The notes: generated by a model from the sequence alone, not told the origin. 64,000 bases of DNA from a virus (IMGVR_UViG_3300007609_001138:1-64000), one strand, 5' to 3'. Counted from the stretch's first letter, positions 33,081 to 42,604 are shown. Made by a program: numbers and translations.

Positions 33081-34495
33081 AAATTGTTGTACCATTCGGC
33101 TAGACGGGGGAACGTTACTGCAAAGTTCTTGTTACGTCTTCTGTCATACTGCTCAAAGAAACGTTTGAAATCTTGTTGTAAAAGCTTGATATCATTCTGC
33201 CCTTGTTGAAGTTCATAGGGCGTAAGATCATGTTTAGTTACATCTTCCTTGTGCGGATCTACTACATTGCGTATGTATTTGCTGATACGCTGAATATGGT
33301 CTCTTTCCAAATGGTCGATTACATCTAACACATCAGTACTGGCCATGAATTCATCAATTTCATTTGCAATGGTTTCTCGGACATCTTCGGGCAACACAAC
33401 AATGTTTTGAAATGTTGGGAAACGTACTGGATTAATAGTAAACATCAAATTTTTGCCCTGAGGTTTGGCGGTTTTTTTCTTTTCTACCAGCCACTTTAAA
33501 AAATCAACAAAGCCATCAGCATTTGGTGCATTAATAGTGCCAATAATACTGATATCCCCTATGTCTTTGCTTGCAATTAAACGATCAAGATTTCGTTCCC
33601 ATTGTTGCCAATCCAGACCGTCCCTCACATACTCGCCCTGAGCACCAACACTTTCACTGCTAACATAAGTCCACACAGGTAAATCTATCCTGCTGATTTT
33701 GTCTAGCATTTTGTCAACCACTTTATCGTCGTATGCAAGATTGGTTGTGATTTCAATCCTGCATGTTGCCTTGCTTGGATTTTTCTCTAGCCAGTCCAAC
33801 AGTCTCCACATATGAGGGCTCATCATCGGCTCACCGCCTGTGATACGCAGTTGTTTTAAACTGGCAGCTAAACTGTCTTCCCACCACTGAAAAAATGCTT
33901 CTGCGTACTGGTTAACTTCGTTGGGTCCACTGGTCATGCTGTCATCGCAAGGCGAAACATAATGTTGTCTGCGATCAGTTTCCAGCCCTTCATATGCGCC
34001 GTTATTGCGCACATCAGTTGCCCAACTGCTGCTGATACTAGGACAACAATAGCTGCATGCCAACTGACAGGTTCTATCAAACGCAATTTCTAAATATAGT
34101 AAATCAACATCTTGATCAGCTGGAGCATCAAATGCTGACTGTAATTGTTCTTCACTGGCAATAGTACTTAACCAATACCTATCTGCAAGATTATTAGGAT
34201 CTGTTTCTTCCATAACCCAACAAAATTGACAGTTAGCTGGTTTCTCGCCACGTTGCATCATTGCACGTTCATTTTTCTTAACTGAGGTATTGTGCAATGC
34301 TCGGGGATTTTTTTTAATCTCTTCTATATCAATTGCATGCGGTGGATTGTGATGGCAACTTGTAGTCCACCCTTGCTGAAGCCACACACTGGCATTATAC
34401 CACTTAGCACCACAGAAGCTAGGACTCTTGCTGTTAAGCACTCGATCTTTCCACTCTCGGTATTCAGTGTTGTTGTAGAGTTTTATTTTTTTCAT
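33077..34495 (-). CDS. Radical SAM protein, FCGAKW subfamily (472 aa)
   Basis: Auxiliary cysteines C28, C47 and C89-x2-C92 precede the radical SAM motif C143-x3-C147-x2-C150, which is followed by an extra C151. The SAM-binding block is RITGGEPMM. The N-terminal pattern C-G-A-K-W-Y, then SCHHNPPHA and CQFCW defines a subfamily with the proteins at 34492 and 38446. The C-terminus FFEQYDRRRNKNF, then FPRLAEWY, is also shared. The neighbouring paralog is adjacent with a 4-base overlap, which points to local duplication. Confidence 0.88.
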   Translation of the reverse strand: MKKIKLYNNTEYREWKDRVLNSKSPSFCGAKWYNASVWLQQGWTTSCHHNPPHAIDIEEIKKNPRALHNTSVKKNERAMMQRGEKPANCQFCWVMEETDPNNLADRYWLSTIASEEQLQSAFDAPADQDVDLLYLEIAFDRTCQLACSYCCPSISSSWATDVRNNGAYEGLETDRRQHYVSPCDDSMTSGPNEVNQYAEAFFQWWEDSLAASLKQLRITGGEPMMSPHMWRLLDWLEKNPSKATCRIEITTNLAYDDKVVDKMLDKISRIDLPVWTYVSSESVGAQGEYVRDGLDWQQWERNLDRLIASKDIGDISIIGTINAPNADGFVDFLKWLVEKKKTAKPQGKNLMFTINPVRFPTFQNIVVLPEDVRETIANEIDEFMASTDVLDVIDHLERDHIQRISKYIRNVVDPHKEDVTKHDLTPYELQQGQNDIKLLQQDFKRFFEQYDRRRNKNFAVTFPRLAEWYNNL

Positions 34496-35844
34496 AGTTG
34501 GGAGTACCAGCTGTTTAGATCAGGAAATGCTGTAGCAAAATCCAAGTCTCTGCGCTCGTCATACTGCGAATAAAACTTTTTAAAGTCGTTTAAAAGTTTT
34601 GGATGTTCAAAGGTTTCTGAGTGCGGAGTTTTTACAACATCTAAGTAATCTATTAAACGTTGTAGGTGATTGATTTCGTGTTGATGTAGCAGTGTATTGT
34701 TCTTGTGAGTATTTAACCATGATTCAAGATCTTGTTTATATTTTGTGCGTATGTGGTCAGGAAATATCAACGGACTCTGAAAACTAGGAAAACGTAAAAT
34801 ATTCAATGTAAAGTTAGGACGGTCCTTGCCAAACTCTGCTTTCCATTCTAGTACCCGATCTAAAAATTCAGGTAGACTGTCCAGGCATAGTGCATTGATT
34901 GTGCACATGTTATGCAAACTGCGTATTTGCGGACTGCGTACCAATAGGTCCATATTGCGTAACCATAGATTCCAATTTAATCCGTGGCGGATGTACTCAG
35001 CTTGCTGATCCATACTTTCGTTACTGGTGTAAATATCCAGTTCGATATCTTTGCAAGCATCCAGTAGTTCTTGAATCTTTTCAGTAGGCAGGCTCAAGTT
35101 GCTGTTGATAGCCAGGCGAGTTTTACTTTTTCCACGATTTTGTTTAAACCATTCAATCAGTCTCCAGGTATATCCGCTCATCAATGGTTCGCCGCCAGTG
35201 ATCCTCAATTCTTTCAGTGTGCGGTGAAGATCACTTTCCCACCAACGAAAAAATGCTTCTACATATGGGTTTTCTTCATTGATAGTAAATAGTTGTGCAC
35301 TGTCATGTGGATGTGTAAAGTGATTACGACCGTCACTGACCAGTCCGTTGTATGCGCCATTGCGTTTTACGTCCTTTACCCACGTACTGGAAAATGCAGG
35401 ATTACAATAGCTGCATGCCAGTTGACAGGTTCTATCAAAACTAATCTCCAGTGTTTGCAGATCTATATCTGCATCCGGGTCTGTTTCAAAAGCAGTTTGC
35501 AGATCATTGTCGTTATAAATCACACTTTTATACACACGATCGCTGACTGCGTCACGACCCATGTCTTCTATTTTCCAACAGTACTCGCACCCAGGTGGAC
35601 GCTCGCCACGCTGCATCATTGCTCGATCTTCTTTTTTCTCTGGCGTGTTGTGCAATAGCTTGGGATTATCAGTGATATCCTTTACAGGCACCAGATGCGC
35701 AGGTGGATGATGACAACTAGTAGTCATGCCCGACCCAAGCCAGATAGTAGCATTGTACCACTTGGCTCCGCAAAAACTAGCACTTTTACTGTCTAGTACT
35801 CGCTTGCGAAATTCTAAGTCTGATTCGTTGTTAAGTCTTGTCAT
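34492..35844 (-). CDS. Radical SAM protein, FCGAKW subfamily (450 aa)
   Basis: A close paralog of the downstream protein: auxiliary C25, C44 and C86-x2-C89, radical SAM C140-x3-C144-x2-C147, RITGGEPLMSG, and the FYSQYDERRDLDF, FPDLNSWY C-terminus. The two proteins align over their whole length by eye, differing mostly in surface loops, so they probably act on related substrates or successive positions. One base separates it from the upstream gene. Confidence 0.88.
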   Translation of the reverse strand: MTRLNNESDLEFRKRVLDSKSASFCGAKWYNATIWLGSGMTTSCHHPPAHLVPVKDITDNPKLLHNTPEKKEDRAMMQRGERPPGCEYCWKIEDMGRDAVSDRVYKSVIYNDNDLQTAFETDPDADIDLQTLEISFDRTCQLACSYCNPAFSSTWVKDVKRNGAYNGLVSDGRNHFTHPHDSAQLFTINEENPYVEAFFRWWESDLHRTLKELRITGGEPLMSGYTWRLIEWFKQNRGKSKTRLAINSNLSLPTEKIQELLDACKDIELDIYTSNESMDQQAEYIRHGLNWNLWLRNMDLLVRSPQIRSLHNMCTINALCLDSLPEFLDRVLEWKAEFGKDRPNFTLNILRFPSFQSPLIFPDHIRTKYKQDLESWLNTHKNNTLLHQHEINHLQRLIDYLDVVKTPHSETFEHPKLLNDFKKFYSQYDERRDLDFATAFPDLNSWYSQL

Positions 35845-35845
35845 G

Positions 35846-36970
35846 TTAATATGTTACCCAGCCGTATTCAAATTCAGGCAATACTTTAAGTATATTCCGT
35901 TTCCTAATATTATCTCTTAGTTTTATTTCCTTACAAAACTCATCCCAGAGTCCTCTATTAAAAAAATATTTTTGGTCAAGGAACTGTTTAAGTCCTGGAT
36001 GCAAATCCTTAACTAATTCAATCTTGTTAACTGCACCAGCGTAAATTTCCGGGGGTAGATTGTTCCAAGTGTATATTCGCGGAGTAAACAGTTTTGCAAA
36101 ATGACAATTTAATTGTTTTTTATTTGCATATTCTACAACTTCTATTATACGACAGAAATTTAAATTTGTCACTGTACAATTAAGTGTAATGGCATTTAGA
36201 TTATCAATTGTTTTAAAAGTATCTATATTGGAGTCAATGTCATTCCACTTACTAGGAAATCTAATATACTCATTTACAGGTCCTACTCCATCAATACTTA
36301 TCATGATGTCAACACTGTTGAATTTTGAAAAAATCTCCTGCCACTTTTCAGGAAACACTGTTCCGTTTGTCTGAATGCGCAAGTGTATTTCTGAACACCA
36401 ATCAGGATCAGCATCAATCAGTAACTGTTGTATCTCAGGCACAATCAAGGTTTCGCCTCCACGAAGATCCAACACTTCTATGTCTTGCTCGACAACACTA
36501 GCAAAAATTTCACCAAGTCGCTCTGAAGTGTATTGACAATCGCTCTGTCGTGGTGTTGACTTACCTATAAGTCTGTCTTCTGCTAGTAACATAGAACTGT
36601 CTTGAGGAACACACATTAAGCATTTCAGATTGCAAAGATTGCTTACGTGAAATTCTATACGTCGAGGGAACTCGATATTTAAGTCTGCATCTGTGATATT
36701 AATAGCAGCTAGAGCTTCTGTTCTTGGTGATGTTCCGCTAGCTTCTTCCTGTACATAGCATCCATTGCAATAGCTGTTCTTTTTACCAGCAATCATGTCA
36801 CTACGAAGACTAGTCATTTGGTCACTTAAGAAAAAATCTTGTATACTGTGATTATTCAATGAGTAGTCTGGCTTAGCAAAGCAACATGGTGATTGTTTTT
36901 TGTCGTTGCGAATTACTACGCTGGTAAATGCATATGGACAAATAGCTTCATTATTCTCGGTGTTTATCAC
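35846..36970 (-). CDS. Twitch-type radical SAM protein with RGGET variant (374 aa)
   Basis: Auxiliary C11, C29-C30 and C68-x2-C71 precede C113-x3-C117-x2-C120 (CNLKCLMC). The usual GGEP block reads LRGGETLIV, keeping the Gly-Gly-Glu that contacts SAM. It starts with GTG at 36970, served by a GAGGA ribosome site, and overlaps the previous gene by 20 bases. The coding DNA is more AT-rich than its neighbours, as is the next gene upstream, so the pair may have been acquired together. Confidence 0.87.
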   Translation of the reverse strand: MINTENNEAICPYAFTSVVIRNDKKQSPCCFAKPDYSLNNHSIQDFFLSDQMTSLRSDMIAGKKNSYCNGCYVQEEASGTSPRTEALAAINITDADLNIEFPRRIEFHVSNLCNLKCLMCVPQDSSMLLAEDRLIGKSTPRQSDCQYTSERLGEIFASVVEQDIEVLDLRGGETLIVPEIQQLLIDADPDWCSEIHLRIQTNGTVFPEKWQEIFSKFNSVDIMISIDGVGPVNEYIRFPSKWNDIDSNIDTFKTIDNLNAITLNCTVTNLNFCRIIEVVEYANKKQLNCHFAKLFTPRIYTWNNLPPEIYAGAVNKIELVKDLHPGLKQFLDQKYFFNRGLWDEFCKEIKLRDNIRKRNILKVLPEFEYGWVTY

Positions 36971-38453
36971 TGTAATCCTCGATATGCTGTATTATTTTTT
37001 TATGTTTTGCGTAAGAAGCAAATCCACCATGCGCATTATCATATTCATGGTCTATGTTTTTGTATTCTTCAACATGCCAGTAAGGATGTAATGTATTACA
37101 ACTGTCAATTGATTTTTTCATTGGCAACTCTAACCATGTACATATATGTGCTAAGGTTTCCTGCGGCGAAAAAATTATGTCTTTTAAAAGAATTTTCTTA
37201 ATGTTTCTGTTTTCAATGGCGTCGTTGAAGTGCGCAGGAAAGGCAAACAAATTGTTGGCAAAATTCAGTGCAGATTCTTTGTGCAAGACAGTGTGTAAAG
37301 TGCGCAATACATCTTCTAATTCAAAATTTTTATTTTGTATTACAATCAAATTTTTTACTCGGGTTTGTAAATAGCCAAACCATTCGTTGATGTTTATCTT
37401 GTGTTGCTCTAAGAGCTTATTATGACTTTCGATTGATGTTTCATAAAACAGATTATCACTGTCAGTAATATGATGTAAAACCTCCGTTAAGCATTGGCTA
37501 GCTACGCTGGTATTATGTACAATTAAATTACAGTCTGCAAGGGTTTTGTTGACTACCTGATCGTAAATCTCATTTAATATTTTTTCTTTTTTTTCTGCAA
37601 TGTAAAATACAGCAGGATAAATGTTTCTAACTTTTGGAGTAGCCAACAAGTCTACAAATTCTTGACTCTGTATTGGTAACTGTTTTAAACAGTCATGATA
37701 AATTATGCTGTCAGTACTTGATATTGATTTTAATTGTGTTAAATGTTGCCTTATTTTTTGTTTATGTATATCTGGAATTTTTTCACGCAACACTGGATTT
37801 TTATCTCTGAACAAAGTTAGAATTTTTTCATCTTGATCTAGGTACGCCTGTCTATCCTGCCAAAAATTGATAGATTCTTCTATCTCCTTGGTAGATCGTG
37901 CACTATTCTTATGTTTCCACCATTGACATAAGGTAGTTAACGTCTTCACTGGTCTGTTAACCAACTGTTTCATTTTAACTACATGTAAGTTGCAGTGTTC
38001 GATACTGTTAATCTGGTTTGATGCATTTTGAAAAGTAGAGATTGCTCTTGCTAGTTCAATAACATTTGTAACTTTTGTAAAACTGCAAAAGGGCATTTCG
38101 GGTTGTCTATTGTTGAGCAATTCTAGTATGCAGTTTGTAGGATCAATGACCACTGTAGGACCCGTGTCTGCAATTTCTAGAATGTCAGATTCTATGTCAT
38201 TGACATTGTAATGTAATCTCACTATGCTACTTGTTGTGTTTGTATTTGTAAGATGATATTCATCGTGTCTATTGATAAAATTATCACGATAATTGTGTAC
38301 GCTACCGTTTTCGGTTATAACGTCTTCAATGCTTTGGTAATTTAGATCATCTAACCATCCTAGTGCCCAGCATAAAAAGTTTCCGTAATCTCCGCCTGTA
38401 TGTACTACACGGAGATCAAACTGTTCGAGATATTTCAAATAGTCGTCATGCAT
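36951..38453 (-). CDS. Hypothetical protein, possibly sulfotransferase-like (500 aa)
   Basis: No firm family. The N-terminus RVVHTGGDYGNFLCWALGWL looks like a phosphate-binding loop after a first strand, and the C-terminus HICTWLELPMKKS followed by HPYWHVEEY resembles the end of sulfotransferase-like proteins. Between lies a long Asn/Lys/Ile-rich helical region. The AT-rich coding sequence matches the neighbouring radical SAM gene. It overlaps the upstream gene's frame by 8 bases. If it is a sulfotransferase it would add sulfate to the product of the island. Confidence 0.55.
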   Translation of the reverse strand: MHDDYLKYLEQFDLRVVHTGGDYGNFLCWALGWLDDLNYQSIEDVITENGSVHNYRDNFINRHDEYHLTNTNTTSSIVRLHYNVNDIESDILEIADTGPTVVIDPTNCILELLNNRQPEMPFCSFTKVTNVIELARAISTFQNASNQINSIEHCNLHVVKMKQLVNRPVKTLTTLCQWWKHKNSARSTKEIEESINFWQDRQAYLDQDEKILTLFRDKNPVLREKIPDIHKQKIRQHLTQLKSISSTDSIIYHDCLKQLPIQSQEFVDLLATPKVRNIYPAVFYIAEKKEKILNEIYDQVVNKTLADCNLIVHNTSVASQCLTEVLHHITDSDNLFYETSIESHNKLLEQHKININEWFGYLQTRVKNLIVIQNKNFELEDVLRTLHTVLHKESALNFANNLFAFPAHFNDAIENRNIKKILLKDIIFSPQETLAHICTWLELPMKKSIDSCNTLHPYWHVEEYKNIDHEYDNAHGGFASYAKHKKIIQHIEDYSDKHRE

Positions 38454-39870
38454 GATTGTTTTTACTCCTATACTCGCACAGCTTCCACCAGTCGCTCATC
38501 TCTGGAAAAGTTTCCTGGAAGTTTGTATTTCTTCTTCGATCATGCTCGCTGAAAAATCTATAAAAGTCAGCCTGTGCACAATGTAGAAATTCTGTGTCTA
38601 AATCTTGCCCGTTTCGCATCCAGGCAATGTCACGATCCAATCTCTGTATTTCGTAGTCCTTAAATCCTTTAAGTCGTGTGTCTGCTGTTTCGGCTTGTGC
38701 AATCATCCAGCTCCACAATCTTTCCAGTTGTACTACATAGCTTTCTGGCAGTATCTGCAGGCTCTGCCACTCAGGTTGTCTTAGCACAGGAGTATCAAAC
38801 CAAACTCGCTGATAGGTCTCGCTGTACACTTTACGCAAGCCCAGTATACCAGCAAATAGATCACCTAGGCTAGGAACACTGAGATTGTTCATAGTTACAA
38901 TAAAAGTAAGACTGCTACGCTCTGGCACTTCATTTAAAAATTGATTGCATCTATCCCACATGAGATCAAAGTCAAGACCGTTGCGCATGTATTCTGCTTG
39001 CTTGCCCCAGCCGTCGACACTGACAAACTGCATATAGTGTTCAACATGTCCTTCGTTGCACAAACGCTTGACATATTCTAAATATTTTTTCCACAAACGT
39101 TCATCAACGCTGAAATTACTAGTAACATTTAAATGCAATTTGGGATTAGGATTTTCCAACACATAATCAAATACACGATAGGTATTTTTATCCATCAACG
39201 GCTCGCCACCGGTCATACGAAAGTGTTCTAGTTCTGGATATAGTTCAGGCCACCATTTCCAAAATGCTTCTACATAAGGATTGTGTTCTCTTGCAGGTAT
39301 CGGGCGGCGATCTCCTTGAAAGTGTTTTGGGTCGTTGTGCGGTGTACTAGTAGGCCATGCACCATGTTTTTCAGTTTCTTCCATCCACGAACTACTAAAC
39401 TGCGGACTGCAATAGCTGCACCGCAGATTGCATGCACTGTTAAAGTTTACTTCTACATATGCAGGATTCACATCTTCGTCACCGGTGCTGGCAATAATAT
39501 TATCAAAATCTTTGGCGGCCCACGGCTCACCTGATCTATAGTGTCTGTCGCTGAGTTTACCGTTATCCTCCATTGCCCAACAATAGCTGCATTCTTCTGG
39601 ACGTTCTCCGGCAAGCATACGTTTACGCTGTTGTTTTTTCCAAGCAGTGTTGTGCAGTGCGCTGGGATTGTTTTCGAGTTCAAGTGCATCAATTCTATGC
39701 AAAGGAGGATGATAACAACTGTTGTTATAGCCATTGGTGAGGTGTAAACTAACCTGTTTCCACTTTGCTAGACACATGCCAGGGCCAACCTGATTCAGTG
39801 CGTCTCGCATGTCTTCTGCGTTGGTAATAAACCCACTGCGAAAGTCTTTGTTTACTTCGTCACCTTTCAT
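38446..39870 (-). CDS. Radical SAM protein, third member of the CxAKW subfamily (474 aa)
   Basis: Auxiliary C33, C52 and C94-x2-C97, radical SAM C147-x3-C151-x2-C154 and RMTGGEPLMDK. The N-terminal MCLAKW, SCYHPPLH and CSYCWAMED blocks, and the C-terminal FFSEHDRRRNTNF, FPEMSDWW, align with the proteins at 33077 and 34492, though it is more diverged. It is separated from them by two AT-rich genes, so a duplication was later split or the intervening genes were inserted. Confidence 0.88.
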   Translation of the reverse strand: MKGDEVNKDFRSGFITNAEDMRDALNQVGPGMCLAKWKQVSLHLTNGYNNSCYHPPLHRIDALELENNPSALHNTAWKKQQRKRMLAGERPEECSYCWAMEDNGKLSDRHYRSGEPWAAKDFDNIIASTGDEDVNPAYVEVNFNSACNLRCSYCSPQFSSSWMEETEKHGAWPTSTPHNDPKHFQGDRRPIPAREHNPYVEAFWKWWPELYPELEHFRMTGGEPLMDKNTYRVFDYVLENPNPKLHLNVTSNFSVDERLWKKYLEYVKRLCNEGHVEHYMQFVSVDGWGKQAEYMRNGLDFDLMWDRCNQFLNEVPERSSLTFIVTMNNLSVPSLGDLFAGILGLRKVYSETYQRVWFDTPVLRQPEWQSLQILPESYVVQLERLWSWMIAQAETADTRLKGFKDYEIQRLDRDIAWMRNGQDLDTEFLHCAQADFYRFFSEHDRRRNTNFQETFPEMSDWWKLCEYRSKNNHA

Positions 39871-40718
39871 AGATCTTTTTTATACTCTGCGTAGATTTGA
39901 TCGCCGTTGTACTTTTCTGGACAGAATTTGCACTGCGGTATACTATTGCCGATATTGGCAAAGAACTGTTCTTTGTTTTCTGCGTCTACTGTTAGCGGTT
40001 GATAACTTTGCATGAGTTTTCTGTCACTGTTACTTAATTGTAATTGATACTGCGAGTCAAATTCTGGCAGCAGTGCTACCACGCCACACTTGTAGAGTTT
40101 TCCGTCTATCCAGTGGTGACAATTTTTCATGTGGCAATTGCTGTGAGCCAATTCTGGATCGCTGTTGTGTAACCGCTTTACACCAAGTTGATCTATTATA
40201 GATCCTTGATGAAACCACCAGTTGTATTCAATCCGGGTAGCAATGCCATTGCAGTCTCGCAAAATTCTGTAAACATTGTACGGATCATCGTTGTTTACAG
40301 TATCGATCACTGGCCCTTCTAACCATTGATGAACTCTAGAAACCACATCCGGTACATGATTTTCGTTGTGTATACCAACCCATACGCTAAATCTGTCTTT
40401 GTACTCTCTATTGAGATCGTAAAGATCTTGTCTGTGTTCAATTCTATAGCCATTGGTAATCAATCGCAAGTATGTGTCGGGCCAAAGCTCAAGTATGCCG
40501 CGGCACCAATCAATTACATCTGGATTAAGCAAAGGTTCTCCACCAAGCACTGCACAGTGTCTAATAGACACAGATTTACTCCACTCTCGGTACACAGGTT
40601 CTAAATCTGCCCAGCGTTGGCGTCCACGGAAGTTGTAGTTGTTGAATCTGTTGCAACCAGGGCAACTGAGATTGCACACATTGGTAATGTAAAATTCAGA
40701 ATAATCTAATTGGTGCAT
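39867..40718 (-). CDS. Short radical SAM protein with C-terminal cysteines (283 aa)
   Basis: The radical SAM motif comes right at the N-terminus: C15-x3-C19-x2-C22 (CNLSCPGC). VLGGEPLLNPD binds SAM. The C-terminal part has a SPASM-like set, SNCHMKNCHHW, DGKLYKCGV and PQCKFCPEKY, in the conventional position after the core. This sets it apart from the seven paralogs with N-terminal auxiliary cysteines and makes it more like the + strand enzyme at 3988. It overlaps the upstream gene by 13 bases. Substrate unknown. Confidence 0.88.
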   Translation of the reverse strand: MHQLDYSEFYITNVCNLSCPGCNRFNNYNFRGRQRWADLEPVYREWSKSVSIRHCAVLGGEPLLNPDVIDWCRGILELWPDTYLRLITNGYRIEHRQDLYDLNREYKDRFSVWVGIHNENHVPDVVSRVHQWLEGPVIDTVNNDDPYNVYRILRDCNGIATRIEYNWWFHQGSIIDQLGVKRLHNSDPELAHSNCHMKNCHHWIDGKLYKCGVVALLPEFDSQYQLQLSNSDRKLMQSYQPLTVDAENKEQFFANIGNSIPQCKFCPEKYNGDQIYAEYKKDL

Positions 40719-41686
40719 GGTATACTTGCTATAAAATCTTTGTTCATATCCAGCAAAAGCTGCCTATTGTGCTCTAGTGTGGGCAACATTTCGTTGTAGA
40801 TTTTTTTGATTTCGTCGGCGGGTTTTTTGGCTAGACGATCAATTACTTTTTTAATCTCGCCTGGCTGCCAGTCAGCTGGATCTTCGGCATAACCTTCGTC
40901 CCACCATTGATTAAAAGTTTTGAATCCTAATTTTTGTAATCTATGTAAAAAATGCTGGGACCCTTGTACTATAAACGGAGTTTGCATTATGATAGGTCTC
41001 CAGATTTTTTCTGTTGGGAAAAATGTATTTCCTACATAGGAAGTTTCGCACACAATTTCTACAAAAAAATTTCTGTATTGCGAATACATGTTACAGTGTT
41101 GATTCATTAAAATTGGATACTCTACTGTTTCCTGTAATCTGATTGGACAATGCCGTAAAAAGTTTGATATAGACGCAAGATCACCGGTTCCTTGTATTTC
41201 TACTAGAGTGTCAAGTCCAAGGTTGTTCTTATGATAATCGTCTGAGTAATCATAATGAAAAGTTTGATTTGTTTGCTGTCTATACTTGTTGAACAAGTAA
41301 CTGCTTAGATCCAGTCTATGACAATTACTACGTCCTACAAAAATACCAAATGTTTTTGTAATATCTTTGTTGATTGGTTTGTTTTCTAGTTTTTTAACAG
41401 TGTTAAAAACAAAATGATTAGGAAAAACAGTTTCGAAATTGATTTGATCAACAGACTGCTGATAGGTATTGCAACTTGTAACAGTGATATTATCGAGATT
41501 ATAATTGTGTTCTTTGCAGATACGTATCAATGAATCGAATATATCTAGATTTTCAAAAGCAGGTCCTTCAGACAGAAGATCAATACACACAGGTTGATTG
41601 TTGCAAACAGCCGATGTAAATTGCGAAACAACTTCTATTTTGTTCCACACATAGCTGTCGCTGGTAATCAATCGTATTGTTACCAC
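40706..41686 (-). CDS. Glycosyltransferase-like protein, TEKIWRPI family (326 aa)
   Basis: It starts with GTG at 41686. The C-terminal TEKIWRPI (225-232), TPFIVQGS, LGFKTFNQWWDEGY and a final helical region align with the + strand protein at 21787. In the middle, GIFVGRSNCHRLDLSSYL resembles a linker into the nucleotide-binding half of GT-B-like enzymes. The donor and acceptor are unknown. It overlaps both neighbours by a few bases. Confidence 0.68.
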   Translation of the reverse strand: MVTIRLITSDSYVWNKIEVVSQFTSAVCNNQPVCIDLLSEGPAFENLDIFDSLIRICKEHNYNLDNITVTSCNTYQQSVDQINFETVFPNHFVFNTVKKLENKPINKDITKTFGIFVGRSNCHRLDLSSYLFNKYRQQTNQTFHYDYSDDYHKNNLGLDTLVEIQGTGDLASISNFLRHCPIRLQETVEYPILMNQHCNMYSQYRNFFVEIVCETSYVGNTFFPTEKIWRPIIMQTPFIVQGSQHFLHRLQKLGFKTFNQWWDEGYAEDPADWQPGEIKKVIDRLAKKPADEIKKIYNEMLPTLEHNRQLLLDMNKDFIASIPCTN

Positions 41687-42603
41687 CCTTCGATCTGCCT
41701 AATTACATCAATTTCACGGACCATTATACCGCGATTGACCCAATCGCTGCGATAGTGCTGTTTAAAAAATGCACTGGCAGTGTCAGAAAAGTCAGCCAGT
41801 GGCAACTCCAGTTGTGTTGCTAGATCTTCACTTACACTGCCGATTACTTCTCTTGGATGCCGATCTTCAACTGTGGTCCACAATTCAGCTAGTTTGTCAA
41901 AGTCTTGCACATCTTTATAGTTCCAGTTGGTTAACATGGTCATGTAAGTGCCTTGCCTGGCACCTGCAATTGCCCATTCACCGTTTTCCACATCGTAGCC
42001 AACGTTGTGCCAGATAGTCAAATGATCAAGATTTCTTTTGTGAACGCTATCTTTGAATTCATCAACACTGGGCTTTGTGCCTTTGTTGAGGCACATTTTT
42101 ACACCTTCTCTGAATCCTGCCCGCCATGCATGAAAAGCACTGCCATTGGGATAAGTTACACTGTAACAGTCATGCATTGCCCAGTACAATGGATCAAAGC
42201 AAAACTCAACATCAGTGTCATCGGAGCCTGTGCTGTTTTCGTGTGTGTTCATATTAAACACAAAGTCTTTGGTCCATGAACTAACACCGCCGTTGCCGTA
42301 CATCAATCCATTGACAACATTTCTAGCTCGCCAACGATAAACAGCACGTTGATATTCTTCTGTGGGCATGTCCAGCGTTTGATTGAAAAAATCAGCTTCT
42401 GGAATATTGTCACCATCAATGAGAATAAAGCGATCAGTATCTGATTCTTCAGCGGCAGCTTTGTGGGCAGCATCGCTGCCTTTAACACCGTCTACTCGTT
42501 TGGCCCAAGGAATCATGTTTTTGATCTGAACCCAGAACTCTTCTTTCAGTGGCTCGTCGTAGGTAAGAAAAATACAGTCTAAATCTGCTACATCTACTTT
42601 CAT
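41680..42603 (-). CDS. GT-A-type glycosyltransferase (307 aa)
   Basis: The N-terminal Rossmann-like strand LDCIFLTYDE and the DxD motif D63-G-D65 in RFILIDGDNIP indicate a metal-dependent GT-A transferase. YPNGSAFHAWRAGFREGVKM is a conserved block, and the overall arrangement resembles the C-terminal domain of the 1002-residue repeat protein (TEWRTAFRETIKL there). One base separates it from the upstream methyltransferase gene. Confidence 0.77.
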   Translation of the reverse strand: MKVDVADLDCIFLTYDEPLKEEFWVQIKNMIPWAKRVDGVKGSDAAHKAAAEESDTDRFILIDGDNIPEADFFNQTLDMPTEEYQRAVYRWRARNVVNGLMYGNGGVSSWTKDFVFNMNTHENSTGSDDTDVEFCFDPLYWAMHDCYSVTYPNGSAFHAWRAGFREGVKMCLNKGTKPSVDEFKDSVHKRNLDHLTIWHNVGYDVENGEWAIAGARQGTYMTMLTNWNYKDVQDFDKLAELWTTVEDRHPREVIGSVSEDLATQLELPLADFSDTASAFFKQHYRSDWVNRGIMVREIDVIRQIEGW

Positions 42604-42604
42604 A

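Noticed and set aside
28432-40718. Radical SAM proteins as QueE for deazaguanine DNA modification
   Set aside because: The motif spacing is CX3CX2C with auxiliary cysteines, unlike QueE, and no QueC, QueD, FolE or DNA-inserting transglycosylase gene is seen.
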